This document shows positions 51,901 through 59,990 of a stretch of DNA of 64,000 bases, piece by piece. Both the position numbers and the translations under genes were made by a program. The stretch is taken from positions 1-64,000 of the forward strand of contig JANRIN010000156.1 of NCBI GenBank assembly GCA_033764965.1, in the 5' to 3' direction. The notes under the pieces are model-generated. The model saw only the letters and a program-made list of their open reading frames with translations. It had not been told where the DNA came from and did no database searches. The stretch is from JSC-12 sp033764965 (GTDB taxonomy: Bacteria; Cyanobacteriota; Cyanobacteriia; Leptolyngbyales; Leptolyngbyaceae). The number at the start of each line of letters is the position of its first letter. The stretch's first letter is position 1.

Positions 51901-54130
51901 CTTCTTGACCTTCAAGACGGCTACCAATGCCTTTGGCTCTGCGGTGATTGTGGGTCGCCTGGTGGATAACGGCGGTACTGCCAATGGTGGGGCGAATCAA
52001 TCGGCACCCTTCACCTTCACCATCAACGCGACTGGAGTGAATGATGCTCCTAGCTTCACCCGTGGAGCAAATCAGACGGTGAACGAGGATGCGGCAGCTC
52101 AAAGCATTGCGAACTGGGCAACGAACATCAGCCCCGGACCCAACGAGGTAGGACAAGTTGTGACGTTTGGCGTGGAGAACAATAACAATGCTTTGTTCAG
52201 CGCTCAACCCACGATCGACGCGACGGGTAGACTCACCTACACTCCAGCAGCGAATGCCTTTGGGACGGCGATCGTCACGGTGTCCCTGGTGGATAACGGC
52301 GGCACCGACAATGGTGGCGTGGATACCTCTGCTCCCCAAAGCTTCACCATTACGGTGAATCCGGTGAATGATGCGCCCACGTTCATCAACCTGCCGGGTA
52401 GCCAGACCACCCAAGAGGATCAAGCCATCACCTTCAGCGGTCTGACGGGAATTCAATTCACAGATATCGATTCAGGCAACAACCCGATCGAAGTGCGATT
52501 AACCGTCCGCAACGGGACTGTGCTCTTGCCATCAACCAATGGTTTGAGCGTATCCAGCGGATCGAATGGTAGTAGCACCGTGACCTTTACGGGCACGATC
52601 GCCGACTTTACCTCTGCCTTCGCCAGCCTGGTTTACACCCCGAATCCAACCTTTAATGGCACGGATGGTCTGACCGTTGTGGTCAACGATCGTGGCAACT
52701 TTGGCAGCGGTGGAACTCGCTCCATTACTGGATCGATTCCCATCACGATTACCTCCGTCAACAACCCGCCCGAACTCCTAACCCTCGGACAATTGACCGT
52801 TGAGGAAGGGGGTAACGGCACCATCAGCAACACCTTGCTCCGCACCACAGATGTAGACAATACTGCAACTCAGATTATCTACACCCTGCTGGATGCACCC
52901 GATACTGGCGCACTGCGCTTGTCAGTGGGAGCAGGTAGCTTTACGACGATCGCGGTCAACGGCACCTTTACCCAGAACGACATCAACACGGGTCGCTTGA
53001 ACTACATCCAAAATGGCTCTGAAACGGAGACCGATAGCTTCCTGTTCCGCGTGTCGGATGGTCAAATTCCACTCCCGGATGCCACCTTTAACATCCGAGT
53101 GATTCCTGTGGATGATGCTCCGGCTCAAGCGGTCAACTTGGGAGCCAGTGTGAATGAGGGTGAACTGGTCACGATCGATGGCAGTCGCCTCCAGTACACC
53201 GACAACGATGATCCAAGCAATGCGATCGTCTACACCATCACCAGTGCGCCCACGGGTGGCACCTTACGGTTAGGTGGCAGTGACCTAACGCTGGGTTCAA
53301 CCTTCACTCAGGAACAACTCGACATCGGCTTGCTGACGTATGAGCAAAGCGGCTCCGAAAGCACCAGCGACAACTTCAACTTCCAGGTCAGTGACGGCAC
53401 CACAACCCTGCAAGGTGTGTTCAACATCGCGGTTACAGCCGTGAATGATCCACCTAGATTCATTTCTCAAGGTGCCTTGACTGTAAATGAGGGTGCATCA
53501 GCCCCAGTTTCCAGTGCCGTCTTGACAACGACTGACCCCGACACGCCAACCAACCAACTGATTTACACCGTGACGGGTGGACCGGGCTTTGGCACCTTGC
53601 TCCGCAACAACTCGACCACTATCCTGGTTGGGCAAACCTTCACGCAAGCAGAAGTGAATTCTGGAGCCATCACCTATCGCAACAACGGTAGTGAGGTTTC
53701 CTCAGATGCCTTCTTCTTCAACGTGACGGATGGCACCGGTACGGATGCTGGCATTTTGAACATCAACGTCGGGGCGGTGAACGATGCGCCTGTAGTCGTG
53801 AGAAACAACGGCTTAACCCTGAGTGCCGCCACCCCAACAACTCGCGTATTGAACAATAGTCAACTCTTCGCCTCCGATGTGGATAACCCCGATCCGACTC
53901 AGGTGAGATTTAGAGTGACGACCCTACCCGACCCCGCGATCGGCGAGTTGGTAGTGGGCGGCACCCGGTTGACTCAAGGTCAGTTCTTTACTCAAGATGA
54001 CGTGAATCGGAGTCGAGTCAGCTATCGCTACCTGGGGAATGGCACCAGCGACGGCTTCCAGTACACAGTAGAGGATATTGCTGGCGCGACGGGCGGCAGT
54101 CGATTCTTTAGAATCACCTTTACCGCTTAG
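45902..54130 (+). CDS. Giant cadherin/CSPG-repeat protein, probable type I secreted adhesin
   Basis: A 2742-residue protein without signal peptide or membrane segment. Order: PPC-like domain (about 8-130), FG-GAP/VCBS-type repeats (137-397) with Ca-binding DxNxDGxxD loops such as GDFNGDGISDLLW, second PPC-like domain (399-510), eight CSPG/cadherin-like units of about 110 residues (515-1442; each with ITVNEG, FTQADI and NDAP-type ends), seven other Ig-like units (1443-2290) and four more CSPG units (2291-2742). No RTX nonapeptides are visible. Position beside the exporter argues for type I export. Near-identical 26-base stretches at 51257 and 51959 show recent internal duplication. Confidence 0.9.
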   Translation: MGFIEAMPDSIGNTLNDARSIIIGTTTKRFSDSVEFGDQDYFRFTLASASSFSLSLTGLGANADVELLDSIGNSVTVDSVLLRSSNEGTLPDAINTILNPGTYYIRVTPGAPADPNNPSGTTPTTNYNLDVRADNGIRSDIIWRYYAPNTGFTAIWQLEGTNFQTEVSVFTQPDTAWVVAGSGDFNGDGISDLLWRYYGNNPASIGQNSIWLLDSNGSATSFFLINPEPDTNWIIRGVGNFDNGFGKPDIFWQNSATGQIRAWFLDDAYNVTAAPVLGIEAVDFNAIQAVGDFNQDGNTDLVGRQAEVYEISFSTGGFNFAPPQQIVPEPNLNKLIQGSGDFNGDGFSDLLWRDYSTGANEVWLLEGTSLASVAPIFPVGDGLWQAISPYTRRTPVSRPDLAGTPNNFIIGLLNGSGVYRDEITAADPDDYYQFTLGSRTRLDLALNGLGTNALQANLDVQIISSTGTIVAQSTNGGSVPESLTNLNLNQGTYFIRVLAGEAGAASLYDLELTVNNLPVLVSSGPITVNEGFSQTISSNALLVTDDNDLPPRVIYTLVAPPTLGNGSLLSNGQALLANSTFSQADINSGRLVYQNNGNETTQDSFVFAVSDGRGGTIPNTTLTIVVTPANDPPVLRSLNPLAVTEGLVATISSNTLLVTDVEQSAAQIVYTLSSLPTAGSLSRLEGSLIGPITLGSTFTQADINANRIGFSQNGAETTTDSFTFVATDGAGGFLNPQTQTLAINVTPVNDPPVLLTNVPLTVSQAGPGFITSTLLRATDAELLTPAQQDQIRYTVTNLPTSGTLFFNSVAQSSPFVFSQADLNAGNALAYAQGGNPNNSDRFTFRISDGTATVPTTGDFTYEIFIQRVAGPPVLATLNPRITLDEGATAPIDTATLQVTDPDSAAFLITYTLGATPASGSLLRLGTALTTGQTFTQQDIDSNRIQYQHNGNEQPLTDSFTFTFKDEAGAGPTGTQTLSITINSVNDAPTLLTTNPQLTVTEGFAIGISQTLLNATDPDNLAQGITYSVVDSPTGGTIQRSGTQVSSFTQADINAGQIQYLQNGSESTSDSFSFNIVDSLGASGGTGTVNISVIPFNDAPGIAVRNPLTVNEGETATIDGTFLEITDIDGPGPITYTIGSLPSNGVLRRGNVTLSTGGTFTQADVSNGQLFYINNGSETATGDRFTFTASDGATTGAGAPGLVPLTTFTITVTPTNDSPGISLNTGLTLSEGGLSTISSNALRATDPDNIASQLTYSVLSGPSSGTLLSAGVAITSFTQAQLNGNAISYRQNGSEVTLDEFIFEVADGVGGASGTQTFNISITSVNDAPTLVANTGIPVDEGGTATLSDAVLLAADPDGPSESVIFTLGAAPGRGSLLRNGLTLTNGQTFTQADISGSLVSYIDSGRDPVTNDRFTFTASDGSTGVLPLRTFSITVSPINDAPVITAPTVAVAAEDTTFTFTGTNGLVVADIDGGPSYNVQLAVLSGGTLNLGSTSGLTGLSGNNSSAISFTAPLGNVNSAIRNLRYRGTQDFNGAELLVISINDGNSGGLVEQTVTINVTPVNDGPTLTASTASLSLLEDQTPAPTFNFTVNDVDAGDSPLSVVLRATNGGISVSDTGTLSFDPAGANGSSVVIFTGTLLDVQTALSSVAYQSNPNYFGSDRITVSVNDQGANGAPGPTPSVVSRTINVNVTSVNDQPTFTVTGNSVINVNEDAPQQVVPFASSIFSGAINETQGLSFSIAPSSPADAALLPNLFTATPTINSTSGNLTFTPRANANGTVTLQAFLVDNGGTANGGQNTSAPFQFVLEVNQVNDRPSFNRGTVPNVTEDSGAITINNWATNISVGPTSVAANESTQVPSFIFETSNPSLFVAGPEVVNLAGNTAALTFTPAPDANGVATVTVRLQDDGGTANGGADTTAPQTFTINVLSRNDAPTFTQLATDVGVLEDDVQQSVQIADSIVVGPFNELTQTATFTISSNSNPNLFLASSGGIAPLINPQGFLTFKTATNAFGSAVIVGRLVDNGGTANGGANQSAPFTFTINATGVNDAPSFTRGANQTVNEDAAAQSIANWATNISPGPNEVGQVVTFGVENNNNALFSAQPTIDATGRLTYTPAANAFGTAIVTVSLVDNGGTDNGGVDTSAPQSFTITVNPVNDAPTFINLPGSQTTQEDQAITFSGLTGIQFTDIDSGNNPIEVRLTVRNGTVLLPSTNGLSVSSGSNGSSTVTFTGTIADFTSAFASLVYTPNPTFNGTDGLTVVVNDRGNFGSGGTRSITGSIPITITSVNNPPELLTLGQLTVEEGGNGTISNTLLRTTDVDNTATQIIYTLLDAPDTGALRLSVGAGSFTTIAVNGTFTQNDINTGRLNYIQNGSETETDSFLFRVSDGQIPLPDATFNIRVIPVDDAPAQAVNLGASVNEGELVTIDGSRLQYTDNDDPSNAIVYTITSAPTGGTLRLGGSDLTLGSTFTQEQLDIGLLTYEQSGSESTSDNFNFQVSDGTTTLQGVFNIAVTAVNDPPRFISQGALTVNEGASAPVSSAVLTTTDPDTPTNQLIYTVTGGPGFGTLLRNNSTTILVGQTFTQAEVNSGAITYRNNGSEVSSDAFFFNVTDGTGTDAGILNINVGAVNDAPVVVRNNGLTLSAATPTTRVLNNSQLFASDVDNPDPTQVRFRVTTLPDPAIGELVVGGTRLTQGQFFTQDDVNRSRVSYRYLGNGTSDGFQYTVEDIAGATGGSRFFRITFTA

Positions 54131-54184
54131 ATGGTTTAGCGTCGATCGCCTTGCTGCGGCGGGCGGTTGCATCCCTAACACAAC

Positions 54185-54219
54185 ACAGGAGTTGGCAATC
54201 CGCCGCTCCTGTTTTTTTT
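54185..54219 (+). terminator. Rho-independent terminator after giant gene
   Basis: ACAGGAG/CTCCTGT stem with a 14-base loop and an eight-T tract, 54 bases after the stop codon. This ends the secretion locus. Confidence 0.93.
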
Positions 54220-54318
54220 GCATAAAACTCTCCCGTAAAGCTGACAAGTAACTGTGGCGGAGCCAATTCTGCGATCGCGGGTGCGGTAACGCCCCTTAAC
54301 CTATGGGAAAGTGACATC

Positions 54319-54759
54319 ATGCAAGACCAAGCTCGTCTTTTGCTGCCCACTCAGCGATCAGTATTGCAGCAAAGTCTGGAAAAGGATTTGAGACCTGAAT
54401 ATCGCCGCCGGATCGAGATCATGTTGCTGGCAGACGAGGGCTATTCGCAAACCAAAATTTGCGATCAATTGGGATGCTCCCATGAGACGGCTCGTTACTG
54501 GATCGCAATGGCACAAACTGGAGGCGCAATGAACTGGAGTGAACGCCCAATGGGACGACCCAAGATCATCAATGAGGCGTATCGCCATCGGTTACAGGAG
54601 TTAGTTCGCCACAGCCCCCGCGAATTTGGTTATCCGTTCAAGCGCTGGTCGGCTCACTGGCTGGCGAAACATCTGGAAAATGAACTCGGCATCAAAATCA
54701 GCACCCGATACATTAACTACTTGCTAAAAGGGATGGGACTTTCAACTCGCAACGGCTAG
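54319..54759 (+). CDS. Lone transposase-type winged helix-turn-helix protein
   Basis: A 146-residue DNA-binding protein. Residues about 25-75 (RRRIEIMLLADEGYSQTKICDQLGCSHETARYWI) form an HTH and residues about 85-143 (SPREFGYPFKRWSAHWLAKHLENELGIKIS in two parts, ending KGMGLSTR) a second winged HTH of the type in IS630 transposases. The DDE catalytic domain that should follow is absent, so it may be a domesticated regulator or a truncated transposase; the complete reading frame with a plausible GGGAAAG site supports a functional gene. Confidence 0.75.
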   Translation: MQDQARLLLPTQRSVLQQSLEKDLRPEYRRRIEIMLLADEGYSQTKICDQLGCSHETARYWIAMAQTGGAMNWSERPMGRPKIINEAYRHRLQELVRHSPREFGYPFKRWSAHWLAKHLENELGIKISTRYINYLLKGMGLSTRNG

Positions 54760-54845
54760 GAATCGTGCCTGGGTCAAAATTTTTATATCGCCCTCAGCGG
54801 CACTTCTGCCCAAAAGTAGTAGAGTATGGTCTGAAGTCGAGTTTG

Positions 54846-55163
54846 ATGCCCATGAATACAGAAGAACTAACCCAAGTTGTGACGGCTCACCAATCTGCCA
54901 TTTCTCGGCATGACATCGAAATTGCAGAAACTCGACAGACCCTGCATCGTGCTGGCGAAAGGCTGGACAGCATGACTGAAAGACTTAATGCGCTAGGCGA
55001 CAGGCTCGACACCATTGGAGAGAGGCTGGACAGAGTCACCGAGCAGCAGGAAGCCAATGCCCGACAAGGAGCGCTGAATCATGAGAGTATTCAGATCTTA
55101 GCTGCCAGTATGCAAGAACTCAGAAACATCGTGGCGGATCATCTGCGAGGACGATCGAACTAA
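54846..55163 (+). CDS. Coiled-coil hypothetical protein
   Basis: A 105-residue protein with a coiled coil over residues about 25-75 (repeats of RLDSMTERLNALGDRLDTI). It resembles the coiled-coil protein at 29734-30078. No family function. Start ATG 54846 or ATG 54852; the frame back to 54765 overlaps the HTH gene region without conserved character. Confidence 0.65.
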   Translation: MPMNTEELTQVVTAHQSAISRHDIEIAETRQTLHRAGERLDSMTERLNALGDRLDTIGERLDRVTEQQEANARQGALNHESIQILAASMQELRNIVADHLRGRSN

Positions 55164-55176
55164 GTTCAAAGGGGCA

Positions 55177-57261
55177 TCACGGTGATGATACCTCATCTGC
55201 TACCGCAAGGTCGATCGCATAATTCACATCTTTCCCGTCTGACACAACGACAATTTCGTAATAGCCAGAAGCAGTGAGTTTACCAGACCATTGGGTTTCG
55301 CGCGAGTCGGACAATAATGCAGGCAACTCGCTGGTGGGTGGATAGAGTGAGAGCAGAAAGGATTGAGCCTGGAGTTGCAGTTGCAGTGTTTGATTCGCGC
55401 TCAGGTTGGCGATGTAGGCTTTACCTTCCCCTGGTTTAAGCGTTCCACTGAGGCGATCGCTAAAGTTACCGGGTGGAAATTGCACTCGCTCCAGAGTTTT
55501 GCCAGATTGCAACAGTTTGAGTTGATCCGCTGCAACTGCTTGCCAAACTTGCCCAATCTCGCGATCAAGTAAGTTTTCGCCTCTAGATTGTTCTGGAAAC
55601 CGATGGAAAAAGGCGGCATCGGTGAGATCATTTAATGCCCGACTACTCAAATTAATTTGACTGGCAGCGGTCTGACGTTCCTGCACATCGGCTGAGGTGA
55701 ATTGCCCCAACCGCGATCGCGAGTCTGAACTCAGAAATTCCAACCGCTTCAGATAATCCAGAGCCAGCTCATCCCACTCTTTTCTCAAGTCTGCATCTTC
55801 GTTTCCCGTTCCCAACTTTTGCCCATTCAGTTCTGGGTGCTTGGCATAAAACGCCTCATTCACCAATCGCACCAAAAACGCATTCTCAATGCCAAGCTGT
55901 TGCTGGCGCGATTCAACTTGTTGCTTGCGCTCCTGTTCCGCCTTGGAAAAATCGGACTGCTGAGGTTGAGTTGGCTTGGGATTTGGTTTCGGCTTAGAAG
56001 GCTTGGTAATTTCTGGCAACTGCGATTTCAACGCTGGACCAATCCACTTCACCCCAGCCCACCAACCGCCTACAATTAACCCAGCCAGGAGCAAGGTGGT
56101 GGCGATCGTCCGTCCAACTCCTTTTCGTCTTACCTGGACAGGTTTGGGAGCAAGGGGGATAGGTTGGGGTAAACCTTTGGGAGAAACCGCTATCGTCGCA
56201 GGGTCAGGAGCAAAGACAGGAATCGGTGAACCGGCTGGAGTTCCTGCCTGTCCATTGGCTGAACCATTGGCTGAACCATTTCCAGGCTGACGATCGGGAA
56301 CGGCTGCTGCCTGGTAGCCTGCTGCATTCAACGCTTGCATCACCGCCTGAGCCGACTGGTAGCGCTTGGTGGGGTACGGCTCCAGCATCTTCGCCAAAAT
56401 TGACACCAGTGCAGGACGTAAAGCCACTTCTCGCTGCCACTGATACCGGTCTAAGGCACCATTGCGGCTAAATAGCTCCCCTGGCTCTTTGCCTGTCACC
56501 AGTACCAGAACCGTCACCGCCAGCGCATACAAGTCGCTGTGGGGATAGACTTCGCCCAGTTCCAACTGTTCGGCGGGCGCGTAACCAACTTTGCCCAAAC
56601 GAGTCACTGTAGCAGGCTGGGCAGTTGGGCTAGTCACTGACATGACTCTTGCTGCCACCTGTTTCACACCACCAAAATCGATTAGCACGGGCAATCCATC
56701 GGACGATCGCTGAATCAAATTGTCCGGCGAAATGTCGCGGTGAATGACTCCAGCCGCATGGATGTAGTCCAACACCGGCAAGAGTTGCAGCAGCAGTTGC
56801 ACGACTTCCGCTTCAGCAAAGCGATCGCCCCCCTGCGATCGTTGCTGCAACAGCCCATCGTAGGGTTGCCCTTCGACGTAATCCTGCACTAAAAAAATGC
56901 GTTCTCGTCCCTGCCACTCCGCCCGAAACATCTCACGAAAGCTGGGAATTTGGGGATGCTGAAGCTGATACAAAATTCCGGCTTCCCGCGCAAACAGTTC
57001 TTCTGCTTTTTGGAGGGCTGGCTCCCCTTCCACCTGGGGCGCAAATTCCTTCAGCACGCAGGCTTCATTAAAGCGATTGGTATCTTCTGCCAGGTACGTT
57101 CGCCCAAAACCACCCTGCCCCAATTGCGACAAAACTCGATACCGCAAAGACAGCAGTTGTCCTGCGATCTCGGCTCCACCCACAGCCAGCACTTCACCAC
57201 ACAAGCGGCAAAACCGACTGTCGGAAGAGTTGAGGTGTCCCTGGCTGCAATAGAGCGTCAT
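55177..57261 (-). CDS. Membrane-anchored serine/threonine protein kinase with zinc-ribbon and PPC-like ends
   Basis: A 694-residue kinase. Cys5, Cys18 and Cys21 with His9 form an N-terminal zinc ribbon. The kinase domain spans about 35-310: LGQGGFGRTYLAED (P-loop), CVLKEFAP (Lys), VIHRDISPDNLI (catalytic loop) and LIDFGGVKQ (DFG). A Pro/Gly-rich linker precedes a membrane helix (about residues 385-405). The external C-terminal half has helical repeats and ends with a PPC-like beta domain (about 600-690). Such cyanobacterial kinases sense extracellular cues; target unknown. Confidence 0.92.
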   Translation of the reverse strand: MTLYCSQGHLNSSDSRFCRLCGEVLAVGGAEIAGQLLSLRYRVLSQLGQGGFGRTYLAEDTNRFNEACVLKEFAPQVEGEPALQKAEELFAREAGILYQLQHPQIPSFREMFRAEWQGRERIFLVQDYVEGQPYDGLLQQRSQGGDRFAEAEVVQLLLQLLPVLDYIHAAGVIHRDISPDNLIQRSSDGLPVLIDFGGVKQVAARVMSVTSPTAQPATVTRLGKVGYAPAEQLELGEVYPHSDLYALAVTVLVLVTGKEPGELFSRNGALDRYQWQREVALRPALVSILAKMLEPYPTKRYQSAQAVMQALNAAGYQAAAVPDRQPGNGSANGSANGQAGTPAGSPIPVFAPDPATIAVSPKGLPQPIPLAPKPVQVRRKGVGRTIATTLLLAGLIVGGWWAGVKWIGPALKSQLPEITKPSKPKPNPKPTQPQQSDFSKAEQERKQQVESRQQQLGIENAFLVRLVNEAFYAKHPELNGQKLGTGNEDADLRKEWDELALDYLKRLEFLSSDSRSRLGQFTSADVQERQTAASQINLSSRALNDLTDAAFFHRFPEQSRGENLLDREIGQVWQAVAADQLKLLQSGKTLERVQFPPGNFSDRLSGTLKPGEGKAYIANLSANQTLQLQLQAQSFLLSLYPPTSELPALLSDSRETQWSGKLTASGYYEIVVVSDGKDVNYAIDLAVADEVSSP

Positions 57262-57326
57262 ACAAAAGGTGGAAGGTGAGATCCCTGTTTACAGGTGGGC
57301 ATGACTGCCGATCATAACAAACTGAC

Positions 57327-58346
57327 TTACAAGGAATTAGGGGGTTCAGGGGAGGCAGGATCGTCGATCGCAGCAGCATCCAGCCAACCTTCTTCAACGG
57401 CAGCGATCGATTCTGCGGCTGATGATGTCTGACCTGCTTCCGGTTTGTCCGACTCCAGAGCAATGTCCTCTTCCGTTTTAACCTCTTCTGTCTTCACGTC
57501 TGCGATGGTCAAATCCGGTTTTTCCCCTGGCAATTCTGCGGCTTCATCGGTTGTTGGTAAATCCGCTGTTGCCTCTACGCCTGAAAGACTCGCCTCTTCT
57601 GCCTCCCCTCCCCAAACATCCTCCAGTTCGTCAGAGTTCAACGGAGCGGTCACGGCAGATTCGTCTGGAGCACGAGTTGCTTCCTCCGCGATCGTTGAGC
57701 TTGCAGGACGAGTTAGCACAGACGATGGAACACTGGCAGGTTGGAGCGGTGGTTCTGCAACAATGGGCGGCAAAATTTGATCAACGGGCAAGCCTAAAGC
57801 CGTGAAGCGCTGGGGAATCTGGTCAACGGCGAAGGGCAGAGTTGCCGCAAAGGTGGCTTCGCTGGTAAACAACACACTCAGAACAGCGACAGGCACCTGG
57901 GTAAAAAGGTTGGCACCCAAGAAGGCAATCGCGGCAATCAACAGACCTCCAAATCGCCCAACCGCAGCAAAAGGAGTGATGGGAGCCGCGATCGGGGCAA
58001 TGAAGTAAAGCTTTTGCAGAGCAAGCGCCAGAACTAAAGCAACAGCGATCGCTAAAAACTGGTTGCGCTGAACCGTAAACAAAGTCAATAACTTGCGCTG
58101 CTCCTCGGTCAACCGTTGGGGCTTCAGGGCAACTCCCAGCAAGCTGAAAATGTTAAAGGGACGCTGCCACTGCATCCAGACAATGGGCGCAATCCCTACA
58201 ACACCGACCAAGAACAGTTCCAGCCATATCGGCAAAACTGGATCGCCAACCGACAAACCTAACAGGCAAAGCTCTAGCCAAATGGGAAGAGTGGCAAGCC
58301 CTGCTAAATGAATCCAGAGATAGGGGTCAGACCAGAAAGAGCGCAT
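57327..58346 (-). CDS. Low-complexity-tail membrane protein
   Basis: A 339-residue protein. The first about 190 residues hold five or six membrane helices (MRSFWSDPYLWIHLAGLATLP, FLVGVVGIAPIVW, FLAIAVALVLALALQKLYF and others). The rest is an acidic Ala/Glu/Pro-rich cytosolic tail. This layout is a known conserved cyanobacterial family of unknown role. It follows the kinase gene divergently oriented neighbours: both are on the minus strand with 65 bases between. Confidence 0.85.
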   Translation of the reverse strand: MRSFWSDPYLWIHLAGLATLPIWLELCLLGLSVGDPVLPIWLELFLVGVVGIAPIVWMQWQRPFNIFSLLGVALKPQRLTEEQRKLLTLFTVQRNQFLAIAVALVLALALQKLYFIAPIAAPITPFAAVGRFGGLLIAAIAFLGANLFTQVPVAVLSVLFTSEATFAATLPFAVDQIPQRFTALGLPVDQILPPIVAEPPLQPASVPSSVLTRPASSTIAEEATRAPDESAVTAPLNSDELEDVWGGEAEEASLSGVEATADLPTTDEAAELPGEKPDLTIADVKTEEVKTEEDIALESDKPEAGQTSSAAESIAAVEEGWLDAAAIDDPASPEPPNSL

Positions 58347-58441
58347 AGCTTACAGTGTCGAATGGACGCGGTAAAATCCATGCCCAAGTATAGAACCTGG
58401 CTGCCCCATTCTCTTGATTTCGTTCTAATCCTTAGCAGTCT

Positions 58442-58675
58442 TTAGCTGGCAGCGCTTCCAACCAGTTCCCGCGCTTCAACTTGCTGTCGTTGGCGCTTTA
58501 GCTCTTTCAACTGGTGCAATAGCAGGTCAGCTTCTTCCTGGAGATGCAGATACTTTTCTTTCTGGTCTGCATTCATCGCCTGTATGAGCCGCTGCTGACG
58601 GGCTGTTTCTAAAGTATGGTCTGCTGAGGCATCAGCAGAGGAATTGAGGGTTTCAAAACGTTCGCTTATCAACAT
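58442..58675 (-). CDS. Small coiled-coil hypothetical protein
   Basis: A 77-residue protein with an N-terminal Ser/Asp-rich stretch and a coiled coil over residues about 30-70 (ARQQRLIQAMNADQKEKYLHL). No known domain. Same strand as the membrane-protein gene, 95 bases upstream of it. Confidence 0.6.
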   Translation of the reverse strand: MLISERFETLNSSADASADHTLETARQQRLIQAMNADQKEKYLHLQEEADLLLHQLKELKRQRQQVEARELVGSAAS

Positions 58676-58868
58676 TGCAACGATTAGTAATTTGTACTCA
58701 CTAACACCACTCGATCATCTTAACCCGAACTTTACAAAAAGATAGCATCTGATGAGGGAGGTTTTGTAACTGGTTGAACGTTTTAGTCAACACCAGACCT
58801 CAGAACAACGATGGAATCAGGGTAAACTAATAGCTCAGGTTCACCTTATCGCGATCGCATACCATACA

Positions 58869-59978
58869 GTGACATTGAGTTTGACCACAAGTTCCCCAGC
58901 AAACATAGCTTCCCGCTCCGGTCGAGGTTGGCGAGGCTTGATTGAAGAATATCGGCAGTTTTTGCCCGTCACCGACAGCACTCCGGTTGTCACTCTACGA
59001 GAAGGCAACACGCCGCTGATTCCGGTTCCGGCGATCGCGGCAGAAATTGGCAGGCAAGTGGAAGTGTTTGTCAAATACGACGGGTTGAACCCCACGGGCA
59101 GCTTCAAAGACCGGGGCATGACGATGGCAATCACGAAAGCCAAGGAAGCCGGAGCCAAAGCGGTGATTTGTGCCAGTACGGGTAATACATCCGCCGCCGC
59201 TGCTGCCTATGCCCGTCGCGGTGGAATGCGGGCATTTGTGCTGATCCCAGATGGCTATGTGGCACTGGGCAAACTGGCACAAGCCCTCGTTTATGGCGCG
59301 GAGGTGCTGGCAATTCAGGGTAATTTTGACCAGGCATTGAAAATCGTGCGGGATATGGCAGAAACCTACCCCGTTACCCTGGTTAACTCGGTCAATCCCT
59401 ACCGATTAGAAGGGCAAAAAACGGCTGCCTTTGAGATTGTGGATGTGTTAGGCGATGCTCCCGATTGGCTATGTATTCCTGTGGGCAACGCGGGCAATAT
59501 TAGCGCCTACTGGATGGGCTTTTGCGAGTATCATCAGCACCAATATTGCGCTAAACTGCCGCGCATGATGGGTTTTCAGGCTGCTGGAGCCGCACCCCTG
59601 ATTACTGGTCATGCGGTGGAACATCCAGAGACGATCGCTACTGCCATTCGGATTGGCAATCCAGCCAACTGGGAACGGGCGATCGCCGTCCAGGATGCCA
59701 GCCAGGGACAGTTTAACGCCGTGACCGATGACGAAATCATTGCGGCGTATCAATTGCTGGCATCTCAGGAAGGAATTTTCTGTGAACCTGCCAGTGCCGC
59801 TTCGGTTGCAGGATTACTCAAGGTGAAAGATCAGGTGCCTACAGGGGCAACGGTGGTTTGTGTCTTGACGGGCAACGGATTGAAAGACCCCGACTCCGCC
59901 ATCAAACACAGCAATAATCCCTTAAAACAAGGCATCCAACCCAATATCGAATCTGTTGCCAAAGCGATGGGATTTTAA
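58869..59978 (+). CDS. thrC: Threonine synthase
   Basis: A 369-residue fold-type II PLP enzyme converting O-phosphohomoserine to threonine. PLP Lys80 lies in NPTGSFKDRGM, the phosphate-binding glycine loop is ICASTGNTSAAAAAYA, and VPVGNAGNISAYW and CVLTGNGLKDP are the other family motifs. Start is GTG 58869 (MTLSLTT). Length is that of the short type I/bacterial form. It is followed by three genes on the same strand with short gaps. Confidence 0.94.
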   Translation: MTLSLTTSSPANIASRSGRGWRGLIEEYRQFLPVTDSTPVVTLREGNTPLIPVPAIAAEIGRQVEVFVKYDGLNPTGSFKDRGMTMAITKAKEAGAKAVICASTGNTSAAAAAYARRGGMRAFVLIPDGYVALGKLAQALVYGAEVLAIQGNFDQALKIVRDMAETYPVTLVNSVNPYRLEGQKTAAFEIVDVLGDAPDWLCIPVGNAGNISAYWMGFCEYHQHQYCAKLPRMMGFQAAGAAPLITGHAVEHPETIATAIRIGNPANWERAIAVQDASQGQFNAVTDDEIIAAYQLLASQEGIFCEPASAASVAGLLKVKDQVPTGATVVCVLTGNGLKDPDSAIKHSNNPLKQGIQPNIESVAKAMGF

Positions 59979-59990
59979 GCCGAACAATCC

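Noticed and set aside
45902..54130. Many minus-strand open frames inside the giant gene
   Set aside because: They follow the codon bias of the plus strand repeats and show no protein family; treated as shadows.
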